Below, piece after piece: positions 34,786 through 42,559 of a stretch of DNA of 64,000 bases (positions within the stretch are counted from its first letter, which is position 1; each line of letters opens with the position of its first letter). The translations under genes and the position numbers were made by a program. This stretch comes from Chloroflexi bacterium CFX4 (lineage in GTDB: Bacteria; Chloroflexota; Anaerolineae; Aggregatilineales; UBA2796): assembly GCA_021404685.1 (NCBI GenBank), contig QWHC01000002.1:186001-250000 (forward strand), in the 5' to 3' direction. The notes under the pieces are model-generated. The model saw nothing but the letters and a program-made list of their open reading frames with translations. It had not been told where the DNA came from and did no database searches.

Positions 34786-36099
34786 ATGCTCACACGCTTA
34801 GAACTTGACGGTTTCAAAGCATTCCGTAACTTTGCGATGGACTTTCGCCCGTTCATGGTCTTCATCGGACCGAACGGCGTTGGCAAAACAAACCTTTTTG
34901 ATGCCATCACGCTGCTGGCGCGCCTTGCCGAAGGTGACTCGTTGGAAGATGCCATGCTGCACGCACGCGGCGAGCCGCTAGAGCTATTCACCTTGCGCGC
35001 TGATGGCAGCCGTGCCGAGCGCATTCAGCTCGCCGCCGAACTCTTATTGGATCGGGAAGTGATGGGCGCCAACGATAAGCCGTTCGCGCCAACCAATACG
35101 CGCCTGCGCTATGAGCTAACCATTGAACGGCGCGGCGAAGGCGCGCACATCACGGCGGAATCGCTGCTGCCGCTGCCTGAAGGGAAAGATGCTTGGTACA
35201 AAGACAACATTCCGAGCAAAGCGCGCAAGGCGTGGCTGCTGCGCGAGAAACGTCCGCCGTACATCGCCACCGTGGGCGAGGAAGCCCAGACGACCATCTA
35301 CCGTAATCAGGATACGGTTGCCGGCGGGCGCGAAGGCATGAAGGTTGGCGATTTGCAAAAGAGCGCGCTCGGCACGGCTGATCCTGTCCGCTATCCGACC
35401 ATTCAGGCGGTGCGGCAAGCGATGCAGAATTGGCGCTTTCTGCGCTTTAACGCGGAAGCACTGCGGCAGCCTTGCGCGGCAGACGCTGCGCCGAAGCTGC
35501 ACGCGGATGGCGCGAATTTGCCGATTGTGTTGGCGCGCCTGCTGCGTGATCAGCCTGAGGCAGCGGCAAGCATTGCACAGGTGATGCAAACTATGCTGCC
35601 CAACGTGAAGGCGGTCGAAGTCAAGACGCTGAGCGGCGGTGATCGGCTGCTGATCGAGTTGATCGGGCAGGACGGCACGCGCTTCAGCTCGCGGGTGCTG
35701 AGCGATGGCACGCTGCGCCTGCTTGGGTTGGCGGCACTGCGCTACGATGCCAAACAGCGCGGCGTGATCTGCTTTGAGGAGCCAGAGAACGGCATTCAGC
35801 CGCTGCGCTTGGCGGATATGGTCAATGTGCTGTATGCGCTTGCGCTTGACCTTGAGCGCGAAGCCCCTGAGGGCGGGCAAAATCCGCCGCTGCGCCAAGT
35901 TTTGGTGAACACGCATTCGCCGGGCATTCTCTCCAGCGTGCCGCGTGAGAGCGTCCACTATTTTGGGATGCGCGCTGCCGACGGCGGGCAGGTCACCTAC
36001 AATGTGCCGGTGCGCCCGGAGCTGATTCCCGATGAGCAGGATCGCTACCGCACGTGGCTGCAAGTGCAGCGCGAATTGGGCGATAACACTTCACAGTAG
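34786..36099 (+). CDS. AAA/RecF-like ATPase (OLD/SMC-type), function unknown
   Basis: This 437-residue protein starts with a RecF/SMC-like N-terminus (LTRLELDGFKAFRNF), Walker A GPNGVGKTN (about 27-35), an insertion without recognisable motif, a signature-like VLSDGTLRLLGLAAL and Walker B GVICFEEPENGIQP. The order is that of predicted AAA_21/AAA_15 ATPases found both as housekeeping-linked genes and in defence systems. No nuclease domain or TOPRIM is visible. It follows dtd by 5 bases. Confidence 0.85.
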   Translation: MLTRLELDGFKAFRNFAMDFRPFMVFIGPNGVGKTNLFDAITLLARLAEGDSLEDAMLHARGEPLELFTLRADGSRAERIQLAAELLLDREVMGANDKPFAPTNTRLRYELTIERRGEGAHITAESLLPLPEGKDAWYKDNIPSKARKAWLLREKRPPYIATVGEEAQTTIYRNQDTVAGGREGMKVGDLQKSALGTADPVRYPTIQAVRQAMQNWRFLRFNAEALRQPCAADAAPKLHADGANLPIVLARLLRDQPEAAASIAQVMQTMLPNVKAVEVKTLSGGDRLLIELIGQDGTRFSSRVLSDGTLRLLGLAALRYDAKQRGVICFEEPENGIQPLRLADMVNVLYALALDLEREAPEGGQNPPLRQVLVNTHSPGILSSVPRESVHYFGMRAADGGQVTYNVPVRPELIPDEQDRYRTWLQVQRELGDNTSQ

Positions 36100-36157
36100 G
36101 GCTGTGAGCGGCGCCTGAGGAGTGTTGGTGAAGGGTGTGGGGATAGGCTATCCCTAA

Positions 36158-36183
36158 CCCTTTCCCTGCTGGCAGGGAAAGGG
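36158..36183. repeat. Dispersed GC-rich hairpin repeat (copy upstream of trpB)
   Basis: CCCTTTCCCTGC (36158-36169) and GCAGGGAAAGGG (36172-36183) are a perfect inverted repeat. A related but imperfect copy lies at 38411-38436. Both are in gaps between operons, which fits a short intergenic repeat family. Confidence 0.65.
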
Positions 36184-36209
36184 GATCGGAGGGTGTGGGC
36201 AGACTCGCT

Positions 36210-36237
36210 TTGGCGTTTGCCGCTGCCGCGCTATACT
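36210..36237 (+). promoter_or_regulatory. Sigma-A-type promoter of trpB
   Basis: TTGGCG (36210-36215), 16 bases, TATACT (36232-36237), 40 bases before the GTG start of trpB. Confidence 0.55.
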
Positions 36238-36277
36238 TATCACACTTCCCAACCAGCGCGATGAGAGGATACGTATT

Positions 36278-37507
36278 GTGACGCTCCCAGAACCGCAGAC
36301 TGCTCAGACGCACCCGCATGATCCCAGCCCACGCGGCTATTTCGGCAAGTTTGGCGGACGCTTCGTGCCGGAGACGCTCATCCCTGCCTTGGACGAGCTA
36401 ACCGCCGCTTACCTCACCCTGCGCGATGACCCGACCTTTCAGGCGGAATTGGCACATTTACAGCGCACCTACGTCGGACGCCCGACGCCCTTAAGCTATG
36501 CCCAACGCCTGAGCGACCACCTCGGCGGCGCGCAAATTTACCTGAAGCGTGAGGATTTGGCGCACAGCGGCGCGCATAAGATCAACAACGCGCTAGGGCA
36601 GGCGCTGCTTGCCAAGCGCATGGGCAAACAGCGCATCATTGCCGAGACAGGCGCAGGGCAACACGGCGTTGCCACTGCAACCGTTTGCGCGCTGCTCGGT
36701 TTGCAGGGCATTGTCTACATGGGCAGCGTAGACATGGCGCGCCAGCAGCCGAACGTCTTTCGGATGCGCTTGCTTGGCACTGAGGTGCGCGCTGTCGAGT
36801 CAGGTAGCCGCACCCTAAAGGACGCCATCAACGAGGCAATCCGCGACTGGGTGACTAACGTCCGCGATACCTACTATTTGCTCGGCTCCGCGCTTGGTCC
36901 GCACCCATATCCGCTGATGGTGCGCGATTTTCAGTCGGTGATCGGTGTTGAGGCGCGCCAGCAAATGCTGGATCAGGTTGGCAAACTGCCTGATGCAATC
37001 GTGGCGTGTGTGGGTGGCGGCAGCAATGCCATCGGCATTTTCCACGCCTTCCGCGAGGATGCCGATGTGCGCCTGATCGGTGTTGAGGCAGGCGGCACAG
37101 GCGTTGCCAGCGGCAAGCACGCCGCACGCTTTGCCGATCCGCAGTTGGGCAGGCTGGGCGTCTTGCAAGGCACGCGCTCATATGTGCTGCAAAACGCCGA
37201 CGGGCAAATTGCCGAGACGCACAGCATCAGCGCCGGGCTGGATTATGCCAGCGTCGGGCCTGAGCATAGCTACCTGCGCGAGATCGGGCGCGCTGAATAC
37301 ACGCTTGCGACCGATGAAGAAGCCCTGCACGGCTTGCAAATGCTCTGCCAATATGAGGGCATTATTCCTGCCCTGGAGTCGGCGCACGCGCTCTATGAAG
37401 CAGTGCGCCTTGCGCCAACCTTGCCCAAGTCAGCGGCGATCTTGGTCAACGTCAGTGGGCGTGGCGATAAAGACCTCGATACTGTGATCAAGGCGTTGGG
37501 TCAGTGA
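36278..37507 (+). CDS. trpB: Tryptophan synthase beta chain
   Basis: The 409-residue protein begins at a GTG with AGAGGA upstream. It is a TrpB1-type enzyme: [16 protein letters not shown] lysine 101 in the motif [31 protein letters not shown] and the phosphate-binding GGGSNAIG. It makes tryptophan from indole and serine. No trpA or other trp gene is adjacent, so it is an orphan here. Confidence 0.96.
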   Translation: MTLPEPQTAQTHPHDPSPRGYFGKFGGRFVPETLIPALDELTAAYLTLRDDPTFQAELAHLQRTYVGRPTPLSYAQRLSDHLGGAQIYLKREDLAHSGAHKINNALGQALLAKRMGKQRIIAETGAGQHGVATATVCALLGLQGIVYMGSVDMARQQPNVFRMRLLGTEVRAVESGSRTLKDAINEAIRDWVTNVRDTYYLLGSALGPHPYPLMVRDFQSVIGVEARQQMLDQVGKLPDAIVACVGGGSNAIGIFHAFREDADVRLIGVEAGGTGVASGKHAARFADPQLGRLGVLQGTRSYVLQNADGQIAETHSISAGLDYASVGPEHSYLREIGRAEYTLATDEEALHGLQMLCQYEGIIPALESAHALYEAVRLAPTLPKSAAILVNVSGRGDKDLDTVIKALGQ

Positions 37508-38385
37508 GCGATCAGGGCGATTATCAGACCTTGATCGCGGCGGAAGGCGCCGTTTGGAGCGCTGCGGCACGCGATCTGGCCGCAAAGTGGCGCCCTGACT
37601 GGCAGGACATGCGCCGAACGCGGCACTATGCCGTTGTGGATGGACGCACCATCGAACGGCTCTTGGCGCTGGTGCAGCCGGGCTGGCGCGTGCTGGAAAT
37701 TGGCTGCTCGTCCGGCTGGCTCTCGCTGGAGATGGCGCGGCGCGGCGCGCATGTGGAAGGCGTGGATGTGGCAACGGAGGCGATCAGCCTTGCACAGGCA
37801 TACGCGGCTGAGCATCCGCCGTCTGGGAGCGTCACCTACCGCGTGCTGGATATTAACTACGCGCCGCTGCCCGAAGCACACTACGATCTGATCGTGATGA
37901 TCGGCGTGTTGCACCATTTGGCAGAGGTGCGCGCCGTGCTAGAGCGAGTCCGTGCGGCGCTGAAACCAAACGGCTTGCTCTATGTGGGCGATCCGTTCGA
38001 CACGCCCACGCCCAACGCGCTGATCGCCGGCGCGCTGACCTTCATTTTGCCAACGCATGTGCGCTACCGCGACAAAGTGCGCCACCTGCTGCGCCTGCGC
38101 GGACAAGCGCTGGAACGCATGAAGGCGAGCATCGAGGCACGCGGCTTGAGTCCGTTTGAAGGCTACGGTCGCCATCAAGAGCCGCTAGAGGTCATCCGCG
38201 AACTGTTCCAGATTGAGTCCTTGCACGTGCATAACGCCTTTGTTGGCTATGTGATCGCCAATCTGGCAATGCCTGAGTGGCTTGCCGTGCTGATCGGGCG
38301 CGTCTTGTTGCCTTTCGATTGGTTGGCAGTGCGCCTGCGCTTGCTAAAGGGGCTGAGCTACAAACTCATCGCACGCCAGCCTTGA
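37504..38385 (+). CDS. Class I SAM-dependent methyltransferase
   Basis: This 293-residue protein has the SAM-binding motif [19 protein letters not shown] (about 61-79), acidic motif II VEGVDVA, and post-motif IGVLHHL with [13 protein letters not shown]. It starts at a GTG inside the trpB stop region (4-base overlap), so it is translationally coupled to trpB. The substrate is unknown; the C-terminal half is specific to this protein and partly hydrophobic. Confidence 0.88.
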   Translation: MSDQGDYQTLIAAEGAVWSAAARDLAAKWRPDWQDMRRTRHYAVVDGRTIERLLALVQPGWRVLEIGCSSGWLSLEMARRGAHVEGVDVATEAISLAQAYAAEHPPSGSVTYRVLDINYAPLPEAHYDLIVMIGVLHHLAEVRAVLERVRAALKPNGLLYVGDPFDTPTPNALIAGALTFILPTHVRYRDKVRHLLRLRGQALERMKASIEARGLSPFEGYGRHQEPLEVIRELFQIESLHVHNAFVGYVIANLAMPEWLAVLIGRVLLPFDWLAVRLRLLKGLSYKLIARQP

Positions 38386-38410
38386 GCGGGTCGGCTGCGC
38401 CACCACCTAG

Positions 38411-38436
38411 CCCTTTCTCCGCGGGTGGGGAAAGGG
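38411..38436. repeat. Dispersed GC-rich hairpin repeat (copy downstream of the methyltransferase)
   Basis: CCCTTTC-T-CC (38411-38420) pairs with GG-G-GAAAGGG (38427-38436). It shares its arms with the copy at 36158-36183. It ends the methyltransferase transcript region. Confidence 0.5.
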
Positions 38437-38555
38437 AAGCAGCGGGTGTTCACATAGCTTTGATCTTCACCAATATCCACTGAACAGGCAGGTAGAAGGC
38501 GCTTAGACCTTATGTTATCATAATGCTATCCCTAGCCTAGAAAAGTGAAACTGCC

Positions 38556-39071
38556 ATGATTTTTGCCCACACGTTGAACCTTGTTTTGAGCGAACGCAAA
38601 TCGCAAACACGCCGCCTCGTCAAAGCAGGTGAAACAATCACGCCCGATCAACAATGTATCTATATAACGGGCAAGCGCAATATCTATCAAGTCAATAAGA
38701 CGTATGCAGTGCAGCCAGGACGTGGCAAAAAGGCAGTTGCCCGCATTAGGATTACAGGATTGCGCCGTGAACGGCTTGAAAAAATTTCCAGGAAGGATGC
38801 TCGTGCGGAAGGTTTTGCCTCGCGCAAGGCGTTTTTTGAAGCATGGCGGTCAATTCATGGCGCGCAGGCAGATTTGACAGTTGAAGTATGGGTGATTTCT
38901 TTTTGCCTAGAAAGTGTTGTCGCAAACGAATTTAAGGAGCTTTATGAGCGTCAGCATTCCCAGCGAGAGCCATCAACGCACCAAAGTATTGATCACAGTT
39001 ATGACGTATCCGCTTCCGTCGAGAGGGTATCAGGAACTGATTTGCACCGCCGGAATAAGCGAGTCAGGTGA
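38556..39071 (+). CDS. ASCH-domain protein with overlapping C-terminal tail
   Basis: The first about 115 residues look like an ASCH domain, a small PUA-like fold that binds RNA or modified nucleotides: LSERKSQTRR, VQPGRGKKAVARIRITGLRRERLEKIS, a DARAEGF segment and VEVWVISFCLE. The last about 50 residues are not conserved-looking and overlap the next gene by 128 bases. That may mean the original stop codon was lost. Base composition (38500-39770) is lower in GC than the surroundings, which fits a transferred pair. Confidence 0.75.
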   Translation: MIFAHTLNLVLSERKSQTRRLVKAGETITPDQQCIYITGKRNIYQVNKTYAVQPGRGKKAVARIRITGLRRERLEKISRKDARAEGFASRKAFFEAWRSIHGAQADLTVEVWVISFCLESVVANEFKELYERQHSQREPSTHQSIDHSYDVSASVERVSGTDLHRRNKRVR

Positions 39072-39774
39072 ATGGGTGCGCTTATATCCGATTGATTATC
39101 GCTATCGCCCTAGTAATCAGCAGTTTCGTAAGTATCAATGGGTGGAACTCGATCTTGTGCTGCGTGGTGCTGGAAACGATAACCGAAAAGAGAGTCGCCG
39201 CCCCTTGCTGGAGTCGCTTCGCATATTGGGTGATCCATTACCTACCGCAAATGGGTGGGCAGCCCGTCGTGCCATCATTGACCCGTTACCACACTTAACG
39301 CTAAATCAATATAAGCGGCGTTACGAAACAGAGCGTGTTTCACTAGGTATTGTGCGCCCCACACGCATTCTTGATTTGAAAATCACGCCCGCCAGCTAGG
39401 AATGGAAACCTGAATGGCAAGTGCTGTTCGATCAACTGAAACTGTTTGGTGACCCACAAAAACCACTCCGTAAGATTCCCTACAAATTCAGCTATATATT
39501 TGAGTGTGAGGATAGCACTCAATCACACAGCGCCATGATTGAAGATTGGGAATTGGGTGTTTTATTCCTCAAAGAAGTTGATCGGTTGGGCAGTGAACAG
39601 AGCGCAGCGGAAAGTGTGAAGAACAAGTTCTTTGGACAACTATGCGCGCCCCAAAACGATACCCGCTTTTTTATGGGGACGCGCTTTCCTTACAACACAT
39701 GGATGGTTTTGGGCGTTTTCTACCCGCCGAAGATCGAATATCCTGCAAGTGAGCAACTGGCATTCGATTTGTAA
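38944..39774 (+). pseudogene. Conserved hypothetical gene split by an in-frame TAG
   Basis: The first part (ATG 38944, AAGGAG upstream) ends at TAG 39397-39399. The second part continues in the same frame from 39400 to TAA 39772-39774. Together they give one product of about 276 residues with segments LITVMTYPLPSRGYQELICTAG, GEWVRLYPIDYRYRP, IPYKFSYIFECED and NTWMVLGVFYPPKIEY. I recognise the whole as one conserved family of unknown function, so the stop is internal. Choices are an inactivating nonsense mutation, readthrough of UAG, or a sequencing error. Confidence 0.7.
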
Positions 39775-39922
39775 AAGTATAGCATTGTTGTATTCTCTCA
39801 GTCCATCTAGCCCGCCCGCTGCGGCACGCCCTGCAACCGACCTTAGGTTGTCTCGCGCCGCTGCCAGTGTTAAGATCAGGCTGACGATAACCAAGCTATC
39901 CCAAAAGGTAAGTCACCCCATC

Positions 39923-41233
39923 ATGATTCAAGTACGCGAACTGGCGACCCTTTCGCCCGATGAACTGACCCTGATTATGCGCCGCGCCGAGCAAGACATC
40001 ACCTCGCTGCTGCCCCAGGCGCAGCAAGTGGTCGAGTCAGTGCGCCACAACGGCGATGCCGCCCTCGTTGACTATGTGCGCCGCTTTGACGCCAAAGACT
40101 ATACCGTCGCCGATCTGCGCGCCAGCGATGAGGATTTTGAGCGCGCCTACGCGGAAGTCGGCGCGGAGGTTGTGGCGGCGATTCGGCACGCACACGCCAA
40201 CATACAGCGCTTTCATGCCGAACAAATGCCCGAACCCATGTGGTTTATGGAAGTGGAACCGGGCATTATGGCAGGTGAAAAAATTACGCCAATTGCCAGC
40301 GCGGGCTTGTATGTGCCGCGTGGCAAGGGCGCCTTTCCCTCTGTGATGCTGATGCTGACGGTGCCGGCGAAGGTTGCTGGCGTGCCGCGTATTGTGGTCA
40401 TCACACCGCCGAATCCGCAGGGCAAAGCAGACCCTGCCGCCTTAGTTGCTGCTGATATTGCCGGCGTGCGCGAAGTGTACGCCGTTGGCGGCATGGCGGC
40501 GGTGGCGGGCTTGGCGTTTGGCACACAAACCTTGCCGCGGGTCAGCAAGATCATCGGACCCGGCAGCAGCTACGTTTCGGCGGCAAAGCGCCTGCTCTAT
40601 GGCGTGGTGGATGTTGGGTTGCCCGCTGGACCGAGCGAGTCGATCATCTTGTGTGACGAGACGGCTGATCCGCGCCTTGCCGCCCTTGATCTGTTGGTGG
40701 AAGCTGAACATGGCGCAGAGTCCGCGGCTTTGTTGGTCACCCACAGCCGCGCCGTTGCGGACGAGGCACTGCGCCTGCTGCCGAGCTACATCGCTGAATT
40801 GCCCGAATGGCGGCGCAAATTTATCGAGAGCGTCCTAAGCAGCTATGGCGGCATTCTGCTGACCAATAGCCTTGAGGACTCGATTGCCTTTGTGAACGCC
40901 TATGCGCCGGAACACCTTGAGGTGCTGACCGCCGATCCGTTCAGCACGCTCAACCGCATCCAGAACGCGGGCGAGATTTTGCTTGGCGGCTACACACCGA
41001 TCCCAACCAGCAACTACACGCTTGGCTTGAACGCCATCCTGCCGACGGGCGGCTTTGCGCGTTCGTTTTCATCGGTCAGCGTCTGGGACTTTTTGAAGCG
41101 CAGCGGCATTGGTTACTGCAACCGTGAGGGCTACGAGCGGCTGCACAACACAACAGTCACGCTCGCCGACTATGAGGACTTCCCAGCACACGCGATGGCA
41201 CTTCGCAAGCGGCGCGCCTTGTGGGGCGAATAG
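39923..41233 (+). CDS. Histidinol dehydrogenase-family protein (divergent metal site)
   Basis: The ATG at 39923 gives 436 residues. HisD motifs are present: GPGSSYVSAAKRLLYG, AGPSESIILCDETADP, LVEAEHGAES, YAPEHLEVL (catalytic Glu-His pair) and the C-terminal FPAHAMALR. By comparison with E. coli HisD, two of four zinc ligands differ: Gln259 is Glu and Asp360 is Asn. The His of the GTNHVLPT motif is Ala (GLNAILPTGG). It is not with other his genes, so it may be a paralogue acting on another alcohol. Confidence 0.85.
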   Translation: MIQVRELATLSPDELTLIMRRAEQDITSLLPQAQQVVESVRHNGDAALVDYVRRFDAKDYTVADLRASDEDFERAYAEVGAEVVAAIRHAHANIQRFHAEQMPEPMWFMEVEPGIMAGEKITPIASAGLYVPRGKGAFPSVMLMLTVPAKVAGVPRIVVITPPNPQGKADPAALVAADIAGVREVYAVGGMAAVAGLAFGTQTLPRVSKIIGPGSSYVSAAKRLLYGVVDVGLPAGPSESIILCDETADPRLAALDLLVEAEHGAESAALLVTHSRAVADEALRLLPSYIAELPEWRRKFIESVLSSYGGILLTNSLEDSIAFVNAYAPEHLEVLTADPFSTLNRIQNAGEILLGGYTPIPTSNYTLGLNAILPTGGFARSFSSVSVWDFLKRSGIGYCNREGYERLHNTTVTLADYEDFPAHAMALRKRRALWGE

Positions 41234-41245
41234 GCAAGGAACGCG

Positions 41246-41276
41246 AACAGGCGAGAAGTTATTCTCGCCTGTTTGT
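41246..41276 (+). terminator. Terminator after the hisD-like gene
   Basis: AACAGGCGAGAA (41246-41257), loop GTTA, TTCTCGCCTGTT (41262-41273) form a perfect 12-bp stem followed by TGTT. Confidence 0.8.
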
Positions 41277-41284
41277 TGCTTCAA

Positions 41285-41455
41285 AAAGTACCCGCTATGC
41301 CGTGTGAACGCGGTGTTTTGAACCTGCTTTCGCAGGTGGGTCATCTCGCCAACCTTCACGCCTTGACTATTGTCTACCGCGCTAGGGCTGGATGTGAATG
41401 CCCGTCAGATGGGTGTTGGCTCAAAACTTAGGGTGCGGCATCACGCACACAGCAG
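41285..41455 (+). ncRNA. ssrS: Probable 6S RNA
   Basis: This region has no gene. It contains the 6S-type core GCGGTGTTTTGAACCTGC with hairpin ACCTGC-TTTC-GCAGGT (41322-41337) and GTGGGT, and a 3' half with CTTAGGGTGCGGCA. Distant arms pair into a rod: ATGCCG (41297-41302) with CGGCAT (41436-41441), GCCAAC (41348-41353) with GTTGGC (41415-41420), and TTCAC (41355-41359) with GTGAA (41394-41398). A rod of this size with a large central bubble is the 6S shape that mimics an open promoter and binds RNA polymerase. Exact ends are uncertain; a T-rich stretch follows at 41464. Confidence 0.65.
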
Positions 41456-41555
41456 GCACATCGTTTTTATACCACGTCAGGGATGCCTTGTAAAGCCTGA
41501 TTTGTTAAGGCTCAGCCAAGCGCAGGTAAAGAGTGTGTGTTGGGCTGGGTTGCCG

Positions 41556-41674
41556 CGCTCACGCCGATTCAGGCACCGGCTCACCGGCGTAGGCAAGGAT
41601 GATCTGCTTGCGCGGAATGCCCGCTTGCAGCAGCGCCTCTACGAGCGGCTTGTCGTTCTGATCGCGCTCTATGA
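41556..41674. repeat. Direct repeat, copy 1 (3' end of xisI 1)
   Basis: This 119-base segment matches 42254-42372 with about five differences. It includes the stop codon and a few bases beyond, while the rest of the two genes has diverged. Confidence 0.9.
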
Positions 41675-41861
41675 CGACCAGATCGCCTGCAAGGCGCGCC
41701 ACCAGACCAACGGTGATAAAGCGCTGACCTGCTAACGCGCCAATCCCAATAACCGTGAATAGCGATCCATCAGGGCTAACCGTCATATAAAGCTGACCAT
41801 TACCCGCTTCACCTGCATAATCAGAAACGGCTTGTTGTACAATTTCCGCTAAGGATGCCAC
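41559..41861 (-). CDS. xisI: XisI protein, copy 1
   Basis: This 100-residue protein has the XisI pattern: MASLAEIVQQAVSDYAG, DGSLFTVIGIG, ARLAGDLVVIERDQND and the tail LLQAGIPRKQIILAYAGE. XisI is one of the small proteins that control excision of the Anabaena fdxN element; the molecular role is not known. Its start overlaps the end of xisH copy 1 by 13 bases. Its last about 37 residues are almost identical to copy 2, while the first 60 differ widely. Confidence 0.88.
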   Translation of the reverse strand: MASLAEIVQQAVSDYAGEAGNGQLYMTVSPDGSLFTVIGIGALAGQRFITVGLVARLAGDLVVIERDQNDKPLVEALLQAGIPRKQIILAYAGEPVPESA

Positions 41862-42253
41862 AACGCAACCTCCTGTTGATCAGGGTCAAACACCAGCAGA
41901 TGCACAGCATGTTTTTGCAGCAGCCGCTGGCTGAGCGTTTCCTGCATTATGCCATAAAAAGCGCGGCTGGGTATGGCAAGGTAGAGTGCGTCGGTGTTTT
42001 GGATTAAATCGAGCGCTGCCCGATACAAGCTGTATTTTCCTATCGCCTGTGCCAAAGCCTCAATGGGCGAAGGCAGTTCAAAACTCTTTATCTCCACCGT
42101 AATGACACGCTGTTGTTCAAAGTGCGTTGCACGCAGATCAATATACAAAAAGCGCTCAGGAAGCACTATTGCATATGGATCATGGCTAATTGACCAGCCC
42201 GCTTTGAGCAGTGCCTGACGCACAGCAGTATGATACTGATCTTTGGCGGGCAT
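41849..42253 (-). CDS. xisH: XisH protein, copy 1 (nuclease-like, intact E-x-K)
   Basis: This 134-residue protein starts MPAKDQYHTAVRQALLKAGW and has YIDLRA followed by VITVEIKSF, the Asp and Glu-x-Lys of a PD-(D/E)XK nuclease fold, then AIGKYSLYRAAL. XisH proteins pair with XisI in cyanobacteria and Chloroflexota. The catalytic residues look intact here. It lies 3 bases downstream of xisI copy 2. Confidence 0.88.
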   Translation of the reverse strand: MPAKDQYHTAVRQALLKAGWSISHDPYAIVLPERFLYIDLRATHFEQQRVITVEIKSFELPSPIEALAQAIGKYSLYRAALDLIQNTDALYLAIPSRAFYGIMQETLSQRLLQKHAVHLLVFDPDQQEVALWHP

Positions 42254-42372
42254 CGCTCACGCCGATTCAGGCACAGGCTCACCGGCGTAGGCAAGGATGA
42301 TCTGCTTGCGCGGAATGCCCGCTTGCAGCAGCGCCTCCACAAGTGGCTTGTCGTTCTGATCGCGTTCTATGA
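42254..42372. repeat. Direct repeat, copy 2 (3' end of xisI 2)
   Basis: Partner of 41556-41674, offset by 698 bases. The near-identity ends abruptly at the codons around VIERDQ. Confidence 0.9.
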
Positions 42373-42559
42373 TGATATGCTCACCCACTATCCGCACGAT
42401 CAGGCTGGTATCAGAAAAGTGCTTATCTTTTATCTGAGAGACGACCACCACCGTAAAAAGCGTGCCATCTTCGCCCTGCGTCAGATAGCCCTGACTGTTC
42501 AAGCCCTTGCGTGCATAGCCTGCAACGACTTCTCTAACCGTTTGTTTTAGAGAATCCAT
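42257..42559 (-). CDS. xisI: XisI protein, copy 2
   Basis: A 100-residue XisI with MDSLKQTVREVVAGYARK, DGTLFTVVVVSQIKDKHF and IIERDQNDK followed by the tail shared with copy 1. It overlaps xisH copy 2 by 13 bases, exactly as in the first pair. The N-terminal 60 residues are only weakly similar to copy 1. Confidence 0.88.
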   Translation of the reverse strand: MDSLKQTVREVVAGYARKGLNSQGYLTQGEDGTLFTVVVVSQIKDKHFSDTSLIVRIVGEHIIIERDQNDKPLVEALLQAGIPRKQIILAYAGEPVPESA

